The notes beneath the pieces were generated by a model. That model was given only the letters and a program-made list of their open reading frames with translations. It was not told the origin of the DNA and ran no database searches. Positions 11,257-23,832 of a stretch of DNA of 64,000 bases are shown in pieces. Source of the stretch: Bigelowiella natans CCMP2755 (taxonomy: Eukaryota > Cercozoa > Chlorarachniophyceae). The DNA is taken from positions 62,001-126,000 of the forward strand of contig ADNK01000870.1 in NCBI GenBank assembly GCA_000320545.1, in the 5' to 3' direction. Positions within the stretch are counted from its first letter, which is position 1, and every line of letters starts with the position of its first letter. The translations under genes and the position numbers were made by a program.

Positions 11257-13886
11257 ATGGATGCAGACGACCTTCGTGATGCGATTCTTAGACTTCCGGG
11301 AACCAATAATAAGCTCCCTCAGGTCATCAAGAATAAGCAGGAGGGATTTCCGTAACGATACAAACGAATATTTTAGGCTCGGGAGATTGGTGTATTGATA
11401 ATCGATATGCTGGACGACGAAGAGGTGAAAGAAATATCTCGACAATCCGTGCAACAATAGATTTCAAATTGCTCTCCTAAGCTTGAACAACGAATTTGTG
11501 TCAGATTCTTGAAACTCTCTCCGAAGCGGTAGGAACGGGGAAACTTGAAAACTTAGAAAATGCTTTGATACAGATCATGGAACAAGAGGGTAATAATCAT
11601 TTGCCTAATATAATTGTAATAGTGCACTATTCAAAGCGTTTTCGCACCTTCTTGAAATTCGATGTAGGTTTGGACAAGGAATCCTTCAACCTTCCTGAAG
11701 ACCAGGTCTAAATAGTCGAATATGTCGAGCAAACCGAATGCATCGAGCAATTAAAAACTGCGAACCTTGTTTTCATTCATATGGCGGCTTGGACTTTATA
11801 TTTTCATGGATTAAATTTTCTTATTACTTTTTGTCAAAATTATGTTTTAATGATATTTTTGTAATCTTAAATCGTAGGATTCGTTGCAAATCCCACTCGA
11901 CGAAGCGCGCATCGATCGCCTAAACTACATTCACAAGTTGCTCTTCAATGTAAGAATTGGTTGTATTGATAATTCATATCAGCATTCAAAATTTGTTATA
12001 TGTAGGCTGGAGGAGGTACACGCATTGCGGAGATGGTTTTTATGTTTTATACAGAAAGCCCTCTGGAGGTATTTTCCGATTACATTTGAGAAAGAGAGAT
12101 GCCTGTCTTCTGAATCTCAATAAATATGGCGTGTTATATGTTTTAATCGTATAGCTATCGCGATTACAGCTCGTCTGCAAGGTCACTCGAAAAAGATAAA
12201 AAATACATCCATATGGAAGTTAAATTTTGTGTGTGCTAGTTTTGCGGAAAATAAAATATTCTTTACATGTTATCTCAGCTTTGGAATAAACGACTTCAAT
12301 CCAACTCCTTTTGGAGGCCGCTTGCGACGAAGTAAGTGAAAACGGAAAGAACAAAGATTCCGAGAATATTTTACGAAAATTTTGGCCATCCCAGAAAATG
12401 GACTTATCTTGCGGCAATAGACCCTGCAATCATCAAGAATTGGAGGCTCTTCTACGCGGCCAGGTCGGAAAAGGAAATTTGCAAAGAGAGGCATGGCGAA
12501 GATCATGAGAGGCGAGGGGGAGATCACAATAATGAGAATGCCGTTTTAGTCTGCAAACGTACAGCTATGGCGTTGCTTCTTGATATATATCGTATCCTTG
12601 CCGTCTGTTCGATTTGATTTAAAGTCATTTAACATTTAAAGCATTGGCCTTACAGCCTTACAACTCAATATTATCATCAACGCCTATTCTGATCATTAGG
12701 ACAGTTGCGTTGCTTGAATCCCGCAACAAGGGATCAAAAGTACGGCCGTGGCTCGGGAAAAATGATAGCTCGAAGGAAGTTGTTCCCATTGGTATTTTAT
12801 GCACAAATTGTACATAAACTGAATTACTATTAAGTTGATTATTCCATTTGCAGAAAACTGTGCATATGGGCTGGTACCGTTTGAAGAGAAAAATTTGCCA
12901 AGTGGTTTCAAATGGTATGTAAACAATGAATGATTGAGTTTCGAAAATGAAGGAACCGGCTTGATAAAATAAATGTATATGACGGCTTTGGTTCGTTATC
13001 ACGACTTAAAATTGTCTTGTAATTCAAGAAATATTATGATATAAACAAGCATTTCTGTATACATAAAGAAATCATAATTATCTTCTTTAAGCATAGTTAC
13101 AAAATCACTTTGAAATTGATTTTCTGATTGATGATGGAATCTTTCTCACATACTTCAATCTACTGTTGTACAGGAAGGTAGAAAATATTTGTATTCCTTC
13201 AAAATGCGGCAAGCAAAATTTAAATTTTTTATAAAATTAGTTTAAATGTCCTGTATCTCTGGCTAATCTCAAAAAAACAAAGAATATGAAGGTAGGTAGT
13301 TTGATGCGTAGTAACTCTGCATCATTCAATGATACTTTTTACGATGAGCAATTATATGCTTTGCTGATGTAAGTCATTTCTTGACACCAGGAAATGCAGT
13401 TCTGCACTATTCATTTCCGAACATATCCTCTTAGTATATGGAATTTCAAAATGTTATGCATATTTCTGTGAGTGCAACGAAATTTCAACTGGACGAATCC
13501 CCGTATTTCATTTTTGTCACCAATTATTAGGTGGACTATTGCAACATTTGCAAGAAGAATGTTTATTTGGTGCAAAATGAGGTACCTAAGTATTCTCGCG
13601 TAGCAATTATCAGAGATGCTCACTTCACTTTCTCAATCGCAGGGGGAGTTAAAGGAGCATGTTAGCAAAGGAAATTGTGTAGCCCTCGATCTAGAACAAA
13701 AGGTAATGATGATTCTATACACCTTCAAATTATCCAAAGAGTATGCATGCTTATATTCTCTAGTCGTTCACGACATGCTTTTTTTATTCAATCACTCCCC
13801 AGATTGCATCAGTCCGTGGCCCTCGTCCTCGCCCTCATCCCATACGAAGAGGGAGAGTTGCCATTCGTAGACCCATGCTTCGATGA
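11257..13886 (+). CDS. F-box-like protein with C-terminal cysteine motif
   Basis: Exons with matching phases are 11257-11322, 11505-11589, 11668-11705, 11878-11949, 12006-12068, 12155-12181, 12279-12331, 12395-12558, 12642-12791, 12854-12914, (an unresolved stretch to 13530), 13531-13581, 13643-13702 and 13803-13886, ending at TGA. The middle reads LSRLQLVCKLWNKRLQSNSF, matching the second half of F-box domains, which bind Skp1 in SCF ubiquitin ligases. NWRLFYAARSEKE follows, as in many F-box proteins. The end has CNICKKNVYLV and then HVSKGNCVALDL, a compact Cys motif, and an Arg/Pro-rich tail. The start is the first Met in the phase-consistent frame. F-box assignment is by motif, moderately sure; substrate unknown. 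The join across 12915-13530 is not resolved. Confidence 0.75.
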
Positions 13887-14759
13887 TCCGCTGCTTTAAA
13901 TTTTACATGTCTGTATTTTTGTGTGCGGTTGGTTATCATGAAACTAGACATCCCAGTCTGGTCGTCGCGTATACCAAATTCATTTTGCAGCATCTGATGC
14001 GCGGTAGCACGTAATTAGACGCTACACTATTGATATGCGGATTAAGTTACTCATTAGTTATGACAATTTATTGGTGTCGTATAGGAACTGAGGGGTCTGT
14101 GCCATTTAGCACAGCAGCGCTGAGCCAATATATGTAAACGCTTGCAATTGTCTAGCTAGATCTACTATAGAGCATGGCTGCACATACGAGACGGGTGTAA
14201 TGGAGTGATTAAGTCTTTTCAGTGGTGATTCTTATGTAGCTATGCAATACTGTGACTACAACGCTAAATATATATATACTGCTACATCGGCCGCGGTGCC
14301 GATTCTGAATTATTGGAAGCGGACTAGCGGATGCCGACGCACATCGCATCGCAGGCCGTATGCTAGCACACACGACGTGCATCGCATATTTTGTTGATTG
14401 TCGTCATTTCGCGCTGATCAGTCTTGAACGAATTGTATATGCTAATTGTTACTGTGATCAATTTGCGATGACGATGCTTGACTTGCTATTGCCACCTGCG
14501 ATCACATGCAGTAGCACACAATGCATCTGTGCTACACTGGTACAGCTTGTACGCACATTACATGGACTGTGGTGTGCGGTTCGTCACAAAATAAATATGC
14601 TCCAAAAATTGTGCGACACATGAAGCTAAAGGCAATTACTAAATCTCGAATTCCTCTCTTTTGTATGCCTAATCTAGCATCTCAGAATATTGGTACTGCA
14701 CCAACTTTTGGTTACAATGTACCATCCAAGCGTCTTGTGAGCTTATATCGATAACAAAT
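13887..14759. other. Tail-to-tail intergenic stretch
   Basis: Lies between the 3' ends of the F-box-like gene and the dihydroneopterin aldolase gene. Bases about 14070-14560 have the CTAG/CATG-rich character of the other gene-free blocks (for example TCTAGCTAGATCTAC near 14150). No supportable gene. Confidence 0.6.
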
Positions 14760-15598
14760 TTACCTCTCTCGCGTCATCTCAATTCCAACGTAATCCAGAA
14801 TTCCAGGAATACACACCTTCATACGGAGAGAAATGCGTCGTTCTAGAAGGATGGTCGAAGTTCAAATGTATCTCACCTGAGGCTTTTTGACTTGAATTCG
14901 AACTTTCGAGATACGTTCATCAAGAGTGAGGATTCTGTCAGAGATATCACCTCCTAGTGCTTCTATCATCTCAAACCTAAATTAATTTTCTCATTCTTGT
15001 CAAATTTGGGGTTTTGGGGCTGCGTGTGCTAGTGAGTAACTACCTCTTGGTTTCTACGCTATCTTTCGTCAATTCCCAAATCTGAATATGAACTTCTCAG
15101 TTTTTCATAATTTATTACGAAAATATTGCTACCGTTACATAATTTACTGTATCCTTCAGCAGATCAGATTTTTGTGCCGTCTCAAGACTAAAAATTTATC
15201 TTTCTGAGGAGTCATGTTAATTCATCGTATGATGAGGAACCATCTTGTACCTTGTCCAAACATCGACGTTTACCAGAAACTTTTGTCCAAGCTCTTGTTC
15301 TGCAGGCAAATCTCCGTGGAAGCTATACAGTAAAATGTCGTTATATTTATTAAGATACACATCTGATTACTGCACTACCCATAAAATTGCATCCCGTGCA
15401 CCATAAGTCTGTCATCCTGGATAAGCGAAGCAAGGTTGACATCCCGGAAATGTTCTCAACTTCAGTCATCTTTGACAAAGTTATTTTATAAGAAATTGCC
15501 TTTGTTGTTGAGAAAGAAAGGAATCGTGATCTTCGCAAATATGAAGGTGACTTTGCATACGCCTTGGGCCTGGTTGTAGCAAATGCTCTTCTCCACAT
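14760..15598 (-). CDS. folB: Dihydroneopterin aldolase (FolB family), probably mitochondrial
   Basis: Converts 7,8-dihydroneopterin to 6-hydroxymethyl-dihydropterin in folate synthesis. Phase-linked minus exons read DDRLMVHGMQFYG then FHGDLPAEQELGQKFLVNVD, followed by LETAQKSDLLKDTVNY, IWELTKDSVETKR, FEMIEALGGDISDRI and VKKP joined to VCIPGILDYVGIEMTRER with a stop at 14760-14762. This order (YGFHG, PxEQELGQ, EMIEALGGDI, KKP, LDYVGIE) is the FolB signature and includes the conserved active-site Glu and Lys positions. The start at 15598 gives MWRRAFATTRPKAYAKS, an Arg-rich mitochondrial-type leader; the first intron boundary after it is not fixed. Head-to-head with UBA1. Confidence 0.9.
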
Positions 15599-16111
15599 CC
15601 TAATGGGCGTTTTTATTTACTCAATCGTTTAAAATTATCGACTGCTCCAATTCAACAAATGGTCATATCACTGGGCATATGGATTGTATTTCATTCAAAG
15701 GATACCGTTCCTTCTCCTGTGCTGCTTGTTCGAGCGATCGATTGTGGGGTTAGTGGGGTGTCCCCGTCGTCGGAGGTGAGAAGACGCAGGGCGGTGATTT
15801 TACAGGGAATATGGTATCATCATTTTGTCGCAATGAGATAATTGCAGTCCATTTTAAATGCCTAGTCCAGCTACCGCCACAATGTCTCCAAGTCTCTGTC
15901 GTTACCACTGGAATCAATGGGAAACCAGGCAAATACAACGCGCTCAATCGCAGAATCTTCCGAACGCGATAACATTATTTGCACTCAAGCGACTTGAATA
16001 TTAGGATGTCGCATATACGTAATATGTTGTATTTCTGTTGCGTTTTGGATTCATTTGCGAAGATATTTCTGTGATTGGGTCGCACAATTCGATCACAAAC
16101 TTCGTTCTACC
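15599..16111. promoter_or_regulatory. Divergent intergenic interval folB/UBA1 (513 bp)
   Basis: Sits between the two start codons and must hold the promoters of both genes. A 60-codon ORF at 15659-15841 has no features I recognise. No specific motif is assigned. Confidence 0.4.
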
Positions 16112-19100
16112 ATGGATGCAAAGGAATTGAAAGGCGTGGATGAGAGCTTGTGAGTAGCATACATCTTTGGAGATTGAACATGGATATTTATAAGTAGTTG
16201 TATTCAGATACTCTCGGCAACTGTACGTTTACGGTGCTGATGCACAACGACGAATGCAGCAAACAAATGTGCTTCTGGTAAGAAAGAACACCCCGGATTT
16301 CAGGACTCAAATGACAGCAAACTATCTTTTAGGTGGGCCTTCAAGGATTGGGAGTCGAAATTGCAAAAAATATCATTCTATCTGGTGTGAAATCTGTCGG
16401 AATCCTCGATCAAGAACCAGTTCAGGTGTGAAATGTATAATGCTCGTCGCATCAATTTTAAAGGTCGTGATTACTTCTTTCGTTGCCAGATTTCAGATCT
16501 CGGGTCCCAATTTTACTTGAAAGAGAGCGATGTCGGAAAACCCCGTGCAGAGTGTGCGATTGGACAACTCACAGAGCTAAACAAATATGTCAACGTGCAC
16601 CACATTCCTGTGAAGTCAGGATGCCTCATGCCGTACTTGGATGAAAGCGTTCTCAAAAACTACAATCTGGTTGTGCTGACTGGGAAAACAGTTAACGAAC
16701 AGATTCACGTGAATAAGTTGTGCCGCAAGCTAGGTATTATGTTTATTGCGGCTGATGTACATGGTCTTCTCGGATCTGTGTTCATAGATCTAATTGAACT
16801 CACGGTGAAAGATACAAATGGGGAGAGAGAGAAACGTGGCCTAATATCTTCGATTTCCAACGATGAGAAAGCGATAGTAACGACACTGGACAAGAAAAGA
16901 CACGATCTCAACAGTGGTGACTTCGTTGTATTCACTGAAGTGAAAGGAATGAAAGAAATCAACAAGGGTGAACCTGTCAAGATCAAATATAAAGCCAGCA
17001 ATCAATTCGAAATTGACCTTGACACATCAAAGTTCAGCAAATATACCACAGATGGATACTTTGAACAAGTAAAAATGCCAACTACATTCAAGTTTGACAC
17101 TCTTGGTGACCAAGTCAAAAGACCCACGTTCCAATTTTATGATGGATTTGAAATGGAGTGTCATTGTCTGCGAAATGCAATCTCCGCTTTTCAGCTTAAG
17201 AATGGTCGTATGGCTGACCCAACCAAGCAAGAAGACGTCGATTCTCTTATTAAATTTGCAACTGATTTCGCTTCCAGGGTTGAGGTTTCAGTTGGCGAAG
17301 AATGGAAGGCAGGATACGAGATTGATAAGAAAAAAGTAGAGAAACTTCAAAGACTTGCAATTGGTTCAAGAGCACAAATTACACCCATGACTGCCACGTT
17401 GGGAGGCATTGTCGGCCAGGAAATCATCAAAGCCTGTATGGCAAAATTCACTCCTATAAAACAATTCTTTTATTTTCATGCCCTCGAAGCTCTGCCTGAG
17501 GATGCAAAGCCTGGACCACAGTATGCAGCTAAAAAATCCAGATACGATGACTATTACGCAGTTTTTGGAGAAGGGGTACAAGCAAAGATTTTCGATTTGA
17601 ACATGTTTCTGATTGGATCTGGAGCTATTGGTTGTGAAATGCTTAAAAATTGGGCAATGATGGGGCTTGCCTGTGGTGAGAAAGGGCAAATTACAATCAC
17701 CGATATGGACACGATTGAAAAATCCAATCTAAGCCGACAATTTTTATTTCGACCTAAAGATATTGGACACATGAAAGCTAAAGTAGCAACTGCTGCGGCA
17801 AAAGTCATGAACCCCAAGCTAAACATCCACACAGATGCAATCAGAGTGGGAACCGACACTGAGAATGTGTACGATGCGGCATTTTGGAGCAAACTTGATG
17901 GTGCTACGACTGCTCTAGATAATGTGAAAGCTCGTTTGTACATTGATCAGCGATGCGTCGAATTTTCGAAACCTATGGTAGATTCTGGAACATTAGGTAC
18001 TAAAGGAAACACACAAGTTGTAGTACCTTACTTGACTGAACCATATGGCGAGGGTGCCAGTGATCAGCCTGAACAAGGTATACCTGTATGTACGCTCAAG
18101 TCATTCCCACATAAGATCGAACATACGATCCAGTGGGCAAGAGATAAATTTGAAGGTTGGTTTTCCAATGGTCCAAGTGAGGTTAAAAGTTACATCAAGG
18201 ATGAGAACTATCTCGAAGAACTTGCATCATCTCCAAATGAGCAACTTGGGAACCTTTCAATACTTAACGAACTCCTTGTGGAGTACAAACCCAAGAATTT
18301 TGACGACTGCGTTAAATGGGCAAGACTTAAGTACGAAACTCTTTACCATAACGACATCGTGCAGCTATTGACAGTTTACCCTGAAAATAAAACTGACGCA
18401 AAGGGTGTTCCGTTCTGGTCGGGAACAAAACGAAGACCATCTCCACTCAAGTTCGATGCTGACAAGGACACCGACTATGAATTCATCGTTGCTGCATCCA
18501 ATATGTTCGCTTCGGTGTTTGGAATTGAAAAGTGTACAGATAAGAAGGCCATTCAGAAAGCTCTATCTTCCGTTCAATTACCTAAATTTGTGCCTGATGA
18601 GTCAATGAAAATCGCTGCGACCGAAGAGGAGGCTGCGGAAGAGAAGAAGGGAAAAAAGGAAGAAAAGGAAGAATCCAATGAAGGAGTTGTCGAGCAGATT
18701 AATAAGTTGACTGCTTCACTTCCTCCTCCATCTTCAATAAAGGACTTAGATATCAACCCAGCTAAATTTGAAAAAGATGATCCTACCAATTTCCATATCG
18801 ACTTTATAACAGCATGTTCAAACCTCCGGGCCATGAATTATAGAATCAAGATGGAGTCCAAGCATCAAACCAAATTTATCGCTGGAAAGATTATACCTGC
18901 AATAGCAACGACCACCGCTATGGTCACCGGCATGGTTTGTATGGAATGGTACAAAATCATACAGGAATTCAAGCTTGAGGCTTACCGAAATAGCTATGCC
19001 AATCTTGCTCTTCCAATGGTAACGGCATCTGAACCTTTTTTTCCTTTGAAGAAGGAGGTCAAACTCTTTGGCGAGAAGAAGGGAGAGAAACTATCCTTTA

Positions 19101-19429
19101 GTTCATGGGATGTCATTGAGATAAAAATTGGAAATGAGATGATGAAAACCTTCCTCCGTCACTTCACCAAAACCTATGGATATAAGGTTGCTGGATTAGC
19201 CTATGGCTCGTTTAGCCTTTACCAATCCATGCAAAAGGGAGAAAAATGGATGAAGAAACGCTTGAAAATGCCCCTGGGAGATGTTGTTCAAGAGATAAGC
19301 GGCCAACCATTGCCAAAAACAGATTATCTCAAGTTGAATCTAATTTGTCACAACCCAGAAGAGAACGAGGATACACCAATGGACGAGAGAGTGGTTGAAT
19401 TCCCGCCTGTTAGGTTTTACTACAAGTAA
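16112..19429 (+). CDS. UBA1: Ubiquitin-activating enzyme E1
   Basis: Activates ubiquitin with ATP and loads it on E2s. Exons are 16112-16149, 16208-16277, 16333-16425 and a long last exon 16490-19429, giving 1046 residues, the normal E1 size. The start is [13 protein letters not shown] followed by [16 protein letters not shown], as in other E1s. The inactive adenylation domain has [16 protein letters not shown]; the active one has [15 protein letters not shown] with the downstream acidic [16 protein letters not shown]. The catalytic cysteine is Cys601 in [11 protein letters not shown] (yeast Cys600). A Lys/Glu-rich insert precedes the C-terminal ubiquitin-fold domain, which ends [12 protein letters not shown]. 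An in-frame Met at 16433 lies inside intron 3 and is not the start. Confidence 0.97.
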
Positions 19430-20168
19430 AATTTCAAGGGGAAGCATTCAAATAATAACTGGAAGTAATCACGCAAGTTTTCCGTTCTTCCTTTCCATGA
19501 TTAGCTCATGGAGACTTGCATCATCAGTCAGAATTCTAGGATAAGATATGTAGAAGTTCTAGTGTATGCTCTAGTAGGTGTGATGACGTCAAAGTTGGCA
19601 CCCACCCATCATAGAATCTTTTGTGACAATTTGCAGATGAAGATGAAACCAGCACTAAACACTTCTGTCTCTTGCTTGCGATGCGGTGCATTTGCCAATT
19701 GCAGCGTATTCATCGTGCTATTCAATTGGTAAATTACACCATGATTGTAGACAACGTAATCATCATGAGCCTATTGCCGAGCTAACAAACAACTCGCAGA
19801 GCTCGACCCTTCTAGCGCACATGCGCACGCACGCTAGCTACGTACGTGCATCATCTCTATAGCTAAATAGATCTATGTGCATCCGACGTGCATTAGATCG
19901 ATTGAATTGCTTCGCTGACACATGCTAGCAGACATGTGCACGTACTAGCACACACATGGTACGGTTTGTGTGTGTGTGTGTGCCTGTGCCTTGTGCTTGT
20001 CGCATTCAAATATGTGCACATTGCCTAGTGCTATGTCGCGTGGGAAAAATCACGGCATGCCTAGATGCGCTATGTCCCCTATATAGTCTCGTAGTACCCA
20101 TCTAGCCATCGATCGATACATGATGCGTAATTTGACACGCGCTGTCTAGCTCTAGAGCTATCTAGCTG

Positions 20169-20233
20169 TAGCTGCAGCTACATCAGGATGATGATTAAAA
20201 ATATATTTAATCATTTCATTACATTCGTCTCAT
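20169..20233 (+). repeat. Dispersed TAGGATGA element, copy B
   Basis: Reads AGCTGCAGCTACATCAGGAT, then GATGATTAAAAATA, TTTAATCATTTCATTACATT and CGTCTCATG. The ordered blocks match copies A, C, D and E. It lies at the right edge of the CTAG-rich block and points toward the 3' end of the minus-strand J-domain/CUE gene. Confidence 0.85.
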
Positions 20234-20416
20234 GACACGAGTTGAATTCGCAATTACCGACGAGTGTTTAAATCTTGCATGAATCATCGGGAACGCAACT
20301 AGTCGAATAAAATTTCACATCCATTAAATTCTACATAAACTCCTCATTGGTTCCCGCTATAATTCAACTGATATTCCCAGATATTTGCCGCGTATTTTAC
20401 TGCATCAGTTGATTAA

Positions 20417-20420
<4 letters not shown>

Positions 20421-20456
<36 letters not shown>
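20421..20456. repeat. (TA)n microsatellite
   Basis: About 18 TA units in the 3' flank between two convergent genes. Confidence 0.95.
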
Positions 20457-20460
<4 letters not shown>

Positions 20461-20781
20461 TACATGCTTCATCGTACGTTTCTATTGATCTTGCTTGGCT
20501 CTTGTTTGGCTTCTTGCATGGCAATGCATGCGTCCACGGCTCGTTTGATTTCACACTGTTTTATAGAACATGTCACATCAATTTTAGCCCACCAACTTTC
20601 ATACTAAAAAACCAATAAAGAAATTGTATACTCCATACATTTTTTAAGATTTACAACAAAAATTTCAATTTCTCAGAATAACAACCCGGTTCCATAAAAG
20701 TATTTCGTACAAGACATCCTCCTCGAAATCTGATAACATCATAGAATGTTTCCAGAAGCGTGGAGAGCGCAAGAATATTTC

Positions 20782-20824
20782 TCAGAGTCTATCCATCAGA
20801 TTGCCTACTCTCTCATAAGCTCCT

Positions 20825-20866
<42 letters not shown>

Positions 20867-21277
20867 CTACCTGGAAATATATTTTTCAATTGCTCGAGCT
20901 TTTCCCACATCATATTGTCGTCAGCAGGAGTAGGAGCATCAGGAGGACCAGGATCAGAACGAGTAGGAGAAGGAGCTCTTACTGCTTGCTTCAGCTCCGC
21001 ACTACCGGGTGCAATACCCCCACCTTCCTGCAGAGTTTGGTAAAAAACAACATTCCACACACAAATTTAGTCGTCAATATCAATATCCACGTGATCACCA
21101 CCATGCTCAGTCAGTATGATCATGGGTACCATGAGCAGCGAGTCATTGCAACTGGGATACACAGGAAAAACCAAGTGTACACTACTACTACTACTACGAT
21201 ATTTAAAATGAGACGGTATTATCCACATCTATCTTACTCCTTTTCATGCTCCCTATTTTTTAACATTAGCTGTCGTG

Positions 21278-21310
<33 letters not shown>

Positions 21311-21642
21311 CAACACCCAGGTAGCAGTAGCACCTGCATCATCTCCAACAGAACTTCGCACGATTTCTGTACATCAGATCTAATATTGACAGCATTAGAA
21401 TGATTATCAATGTAACATGATGAATCATGAGAATGGATACTGTGAAAATGACGATAATGATGGGGATTATGAGAATAATTGTGATGGTTGGAAAATCATG
21501 CTATTGGTATTCATCCAATAAGCAATACGAACACACGGCTGCTGCTGCTGCTGCTGCTGCACACAGGTGTAGTATCAGAAATAGGGACACGTAGGCGCTC
21601 ACGACACAATAACCAACATTAAATCCCAAACGCGCTTTCCCA

Positions 21643-21698
<56 letters not shown>

Positions 21699-23832
21699 TA
21701 CATCAGTGATTTCATCACACAGCTACAACTATTACTTGCAGTTCCCAACAATATCTCGTATCAAGTCCCGATCCATGTTTGGAAACATCTCTACCAATTG
21801 AGATACCTAACAAAAGAGGAGGAGGAGGCGGAGAAAAAGGAACATAAGAGAAACGACCCAGTGAAGATGAAGTCGTCACCTAATTCCAAGCCAACAATGA
21901 TGATCTCAATAACTTTCATAAAAAAAGAAGCACAGGTGTCTTTCAAAGACGACAGCAACAGGCAGCACCCTCAAACTCCCTTGGCTGTCTTCCATTCGTA
22001 ACTACTAATACTACCTTCTGTTCAAAATCTGCCTGTGCGGTGGTATCTTCTAACATAAAGGAGGAGGAGGCTGCAGGATCATAGTTATTATTGTATTGAT
22101 CATCGTCTGAGCTGTACTCATCTTCAACATCATGCTGCATTCCAGCAGTAGTAGTAGTAGTACCAGGGCCAGCACTGCTCCCGTGCGGGTGGTGCGAGGA
22201 TGGTCTCATTACTTCACTTCGAGGAAGGAAATGGATCCTCCTTTACAAACAAACAAACAAACATCAACGACAACAGTCAATTTACTACTTTTAGATGTAC
22301 GAATCCATCATCCATATGATTGTTGTCCACGCAGAAGTGAATGTTCAATCCACTATTCTCCAACATCTTGCCGACTATTCATGTCATCCTCTTTTCTTAC
22401 TCCTTCTCACTACTCTTAAAAATTATGAATTGATAGGAGGCTGTGGAGTCACCATCATCATCATCACCATCATCATCACCATCACCATCATCATCATCAT
22501 TGTCGTCATCGCTTTATGATACTGCCTCCCTGTTACTTATCTCCCTCCCTGCCTTCTGGCCTGTTTCTAAATACATTCTACACTAATTCTTCTTTTGTTT
22601 AGAAGGACCCGTTTCGATACACAACTGCGACTCCACGAGAAGTGAACCCTACGAATAGAACAAATAAAACGATGCAAAGAAATGGAAATCAATCGAACAC
22701 AACTCAATATACCGCTCTTGGATTAGATAAATATGAAGACCATGAACATCTTGTGTAAGACAACGAAACATGACAAAATAATAAATACAATGCAAACCTT
22801 GACCGAACGTCGATCTAAACAAAGTAAATGGGTCAAAATGGCCAGAGTTGCCCATTGTCCCCATCATTTCATCTTCGCCATCATCGTCTTCACTATCCGT
22901 GAGATGGAAGAAGTATCGTTGGTACAGAGAGTCTAAGGAAGAAGAAGAAGAAGAAGAAGAAGAAGAAGAATAAGAGCATTGAGGAATATCACTACTTTGT
23001 ATGTGCATTGAATCAACACCCCAGTACTGTGTATTCCATCGGGCTGGACATATTTCTTTCTACAATTTCTACACAATAATTGATGACTACTACTTTGTAC
23101 TACTCAACCTCGAGATGATTGCTGTTGCTCTTGCTGTCGTCGGCCACGACCATCATAAGCTACACGTTTTTCTGGGTTGGAGAGAATCTGATATCATTTT
23201 TTTCATTTGCAATTCAGAGGATAGTAAAATCGCAAGTCAGGTGTCAAGCGACGATCGATTTTCAAATATGGTGAATTAGCTCTATTATACATGGTAGGCC
23301 TTTCCAAAGATCTTGAACTTATCATTACATTCTCTCCACCTTGATCCTGGTTCAGATGGTAGGGGTAGTGAGAGGGGTTGAAGATGTCTTAGAGGATGAA
23401 CCCATTATGATTAAAAAGGAAGTGAAAATTTTTGGAAAAATCGTCAACTCATAGCACCATAGCAATAATGTTTCGAAACGATAAAAGTGGAGAGGAAAGA
23501 ATGCGTTTTGTGTTGTAATCAGGAAATCAATCCAGTATATACTGGTATCAATAATAACAGTAGGAAGTACGAAAATTGTGTTGAACTTGTTAGTTCTCTG
23601 TTGAATACTTGGGTTTTTATCCGGGTGCCACTTCAATGATAGCTTTCTATACGCTTTTGTGATTTCTTCTGTGCTTGCATTTTGATTTACGCCAAGAATC
23701 TCATATAAATTCTAGTTTGATGTAAAACTTCTTATCATTTAAAAAACAATAGCACAACAAAAGTGTGATTGAAATTCTGATATGCAAGACCTCATTTGTT
23801 GTTTCCATCGAAGCGGAGATGGAGTTTGACAT
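20782..23832 (-). CDS. J-domain protein with C-terminal CUE domain
   Basis: An Hsp70 co-chaperone that probably also binds ubiquitin. Eleven phase-consistent exons: 23791-23832, 23609-23711, 23291-23331, 23109-23187, 22804-22932, 22609-22648, 22015-22216, 21736-21806, 21334-21379, 20871-21027, 20782-20822 (316 residues). The J domain has [29 protein letters not shown] (HPD intact) and [19 protein letters not shown]. An acidic linker and [12 protein letters not shown] resemble the G/F region of class B J-proteins. The CUE domain shows the MFP motif ([17 protein letters not shown]) and the LL motif (CEVLLEMM). The tail is Pro-rich. The frame is open upstream to a Met at 24135 with hydrophobic stretches, so a longer membrane-anchored form is possible; I chose the Met near the J domain. 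Introns hold many microsatellites. Confidence 0.87.
20826..20866. repeat. (TC)n(TG)n microsatellite in last intron
   Basis: A TC run followed by a TG run that fills most of the last intron of the J-domain/CUE gene. Confidence 0.95.
21276..21310. repeat. (CAT)n microsatellite
   Basis: About 11 CAT units in an intron of the J-domain/CUE gene. Related tracts in the same gene are (CTG)n at 21538-21560, (TC)n at 21645-21687, CAT/CAC mixtures at 22441-22502 and (GAA)n at 22937-22971. Confidence 0.95.

Larger units (their letters stand above)
19430..20781. other. Tail-to-tail intergenic stretch with CTAG-rich block
   Basis: Contains the UBA1 3' flank, a CTAG/CATG-rich block (about 19740-20240, for example CGCACGCTAGCTACGTACG), element copy B, a (TA)n tract at 20421-20456 and an AT-rich 3' flank of the next gene. 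No supportable coding sequence. Confidence 0.65.

Noticed and set aside
16433-16489. Upstream part of the longest UBA1 ORF (Met at 16433)
   Set aside because: It is the end of intron 3; the true N terminus is on three upstream exons with E1-specific sequence.
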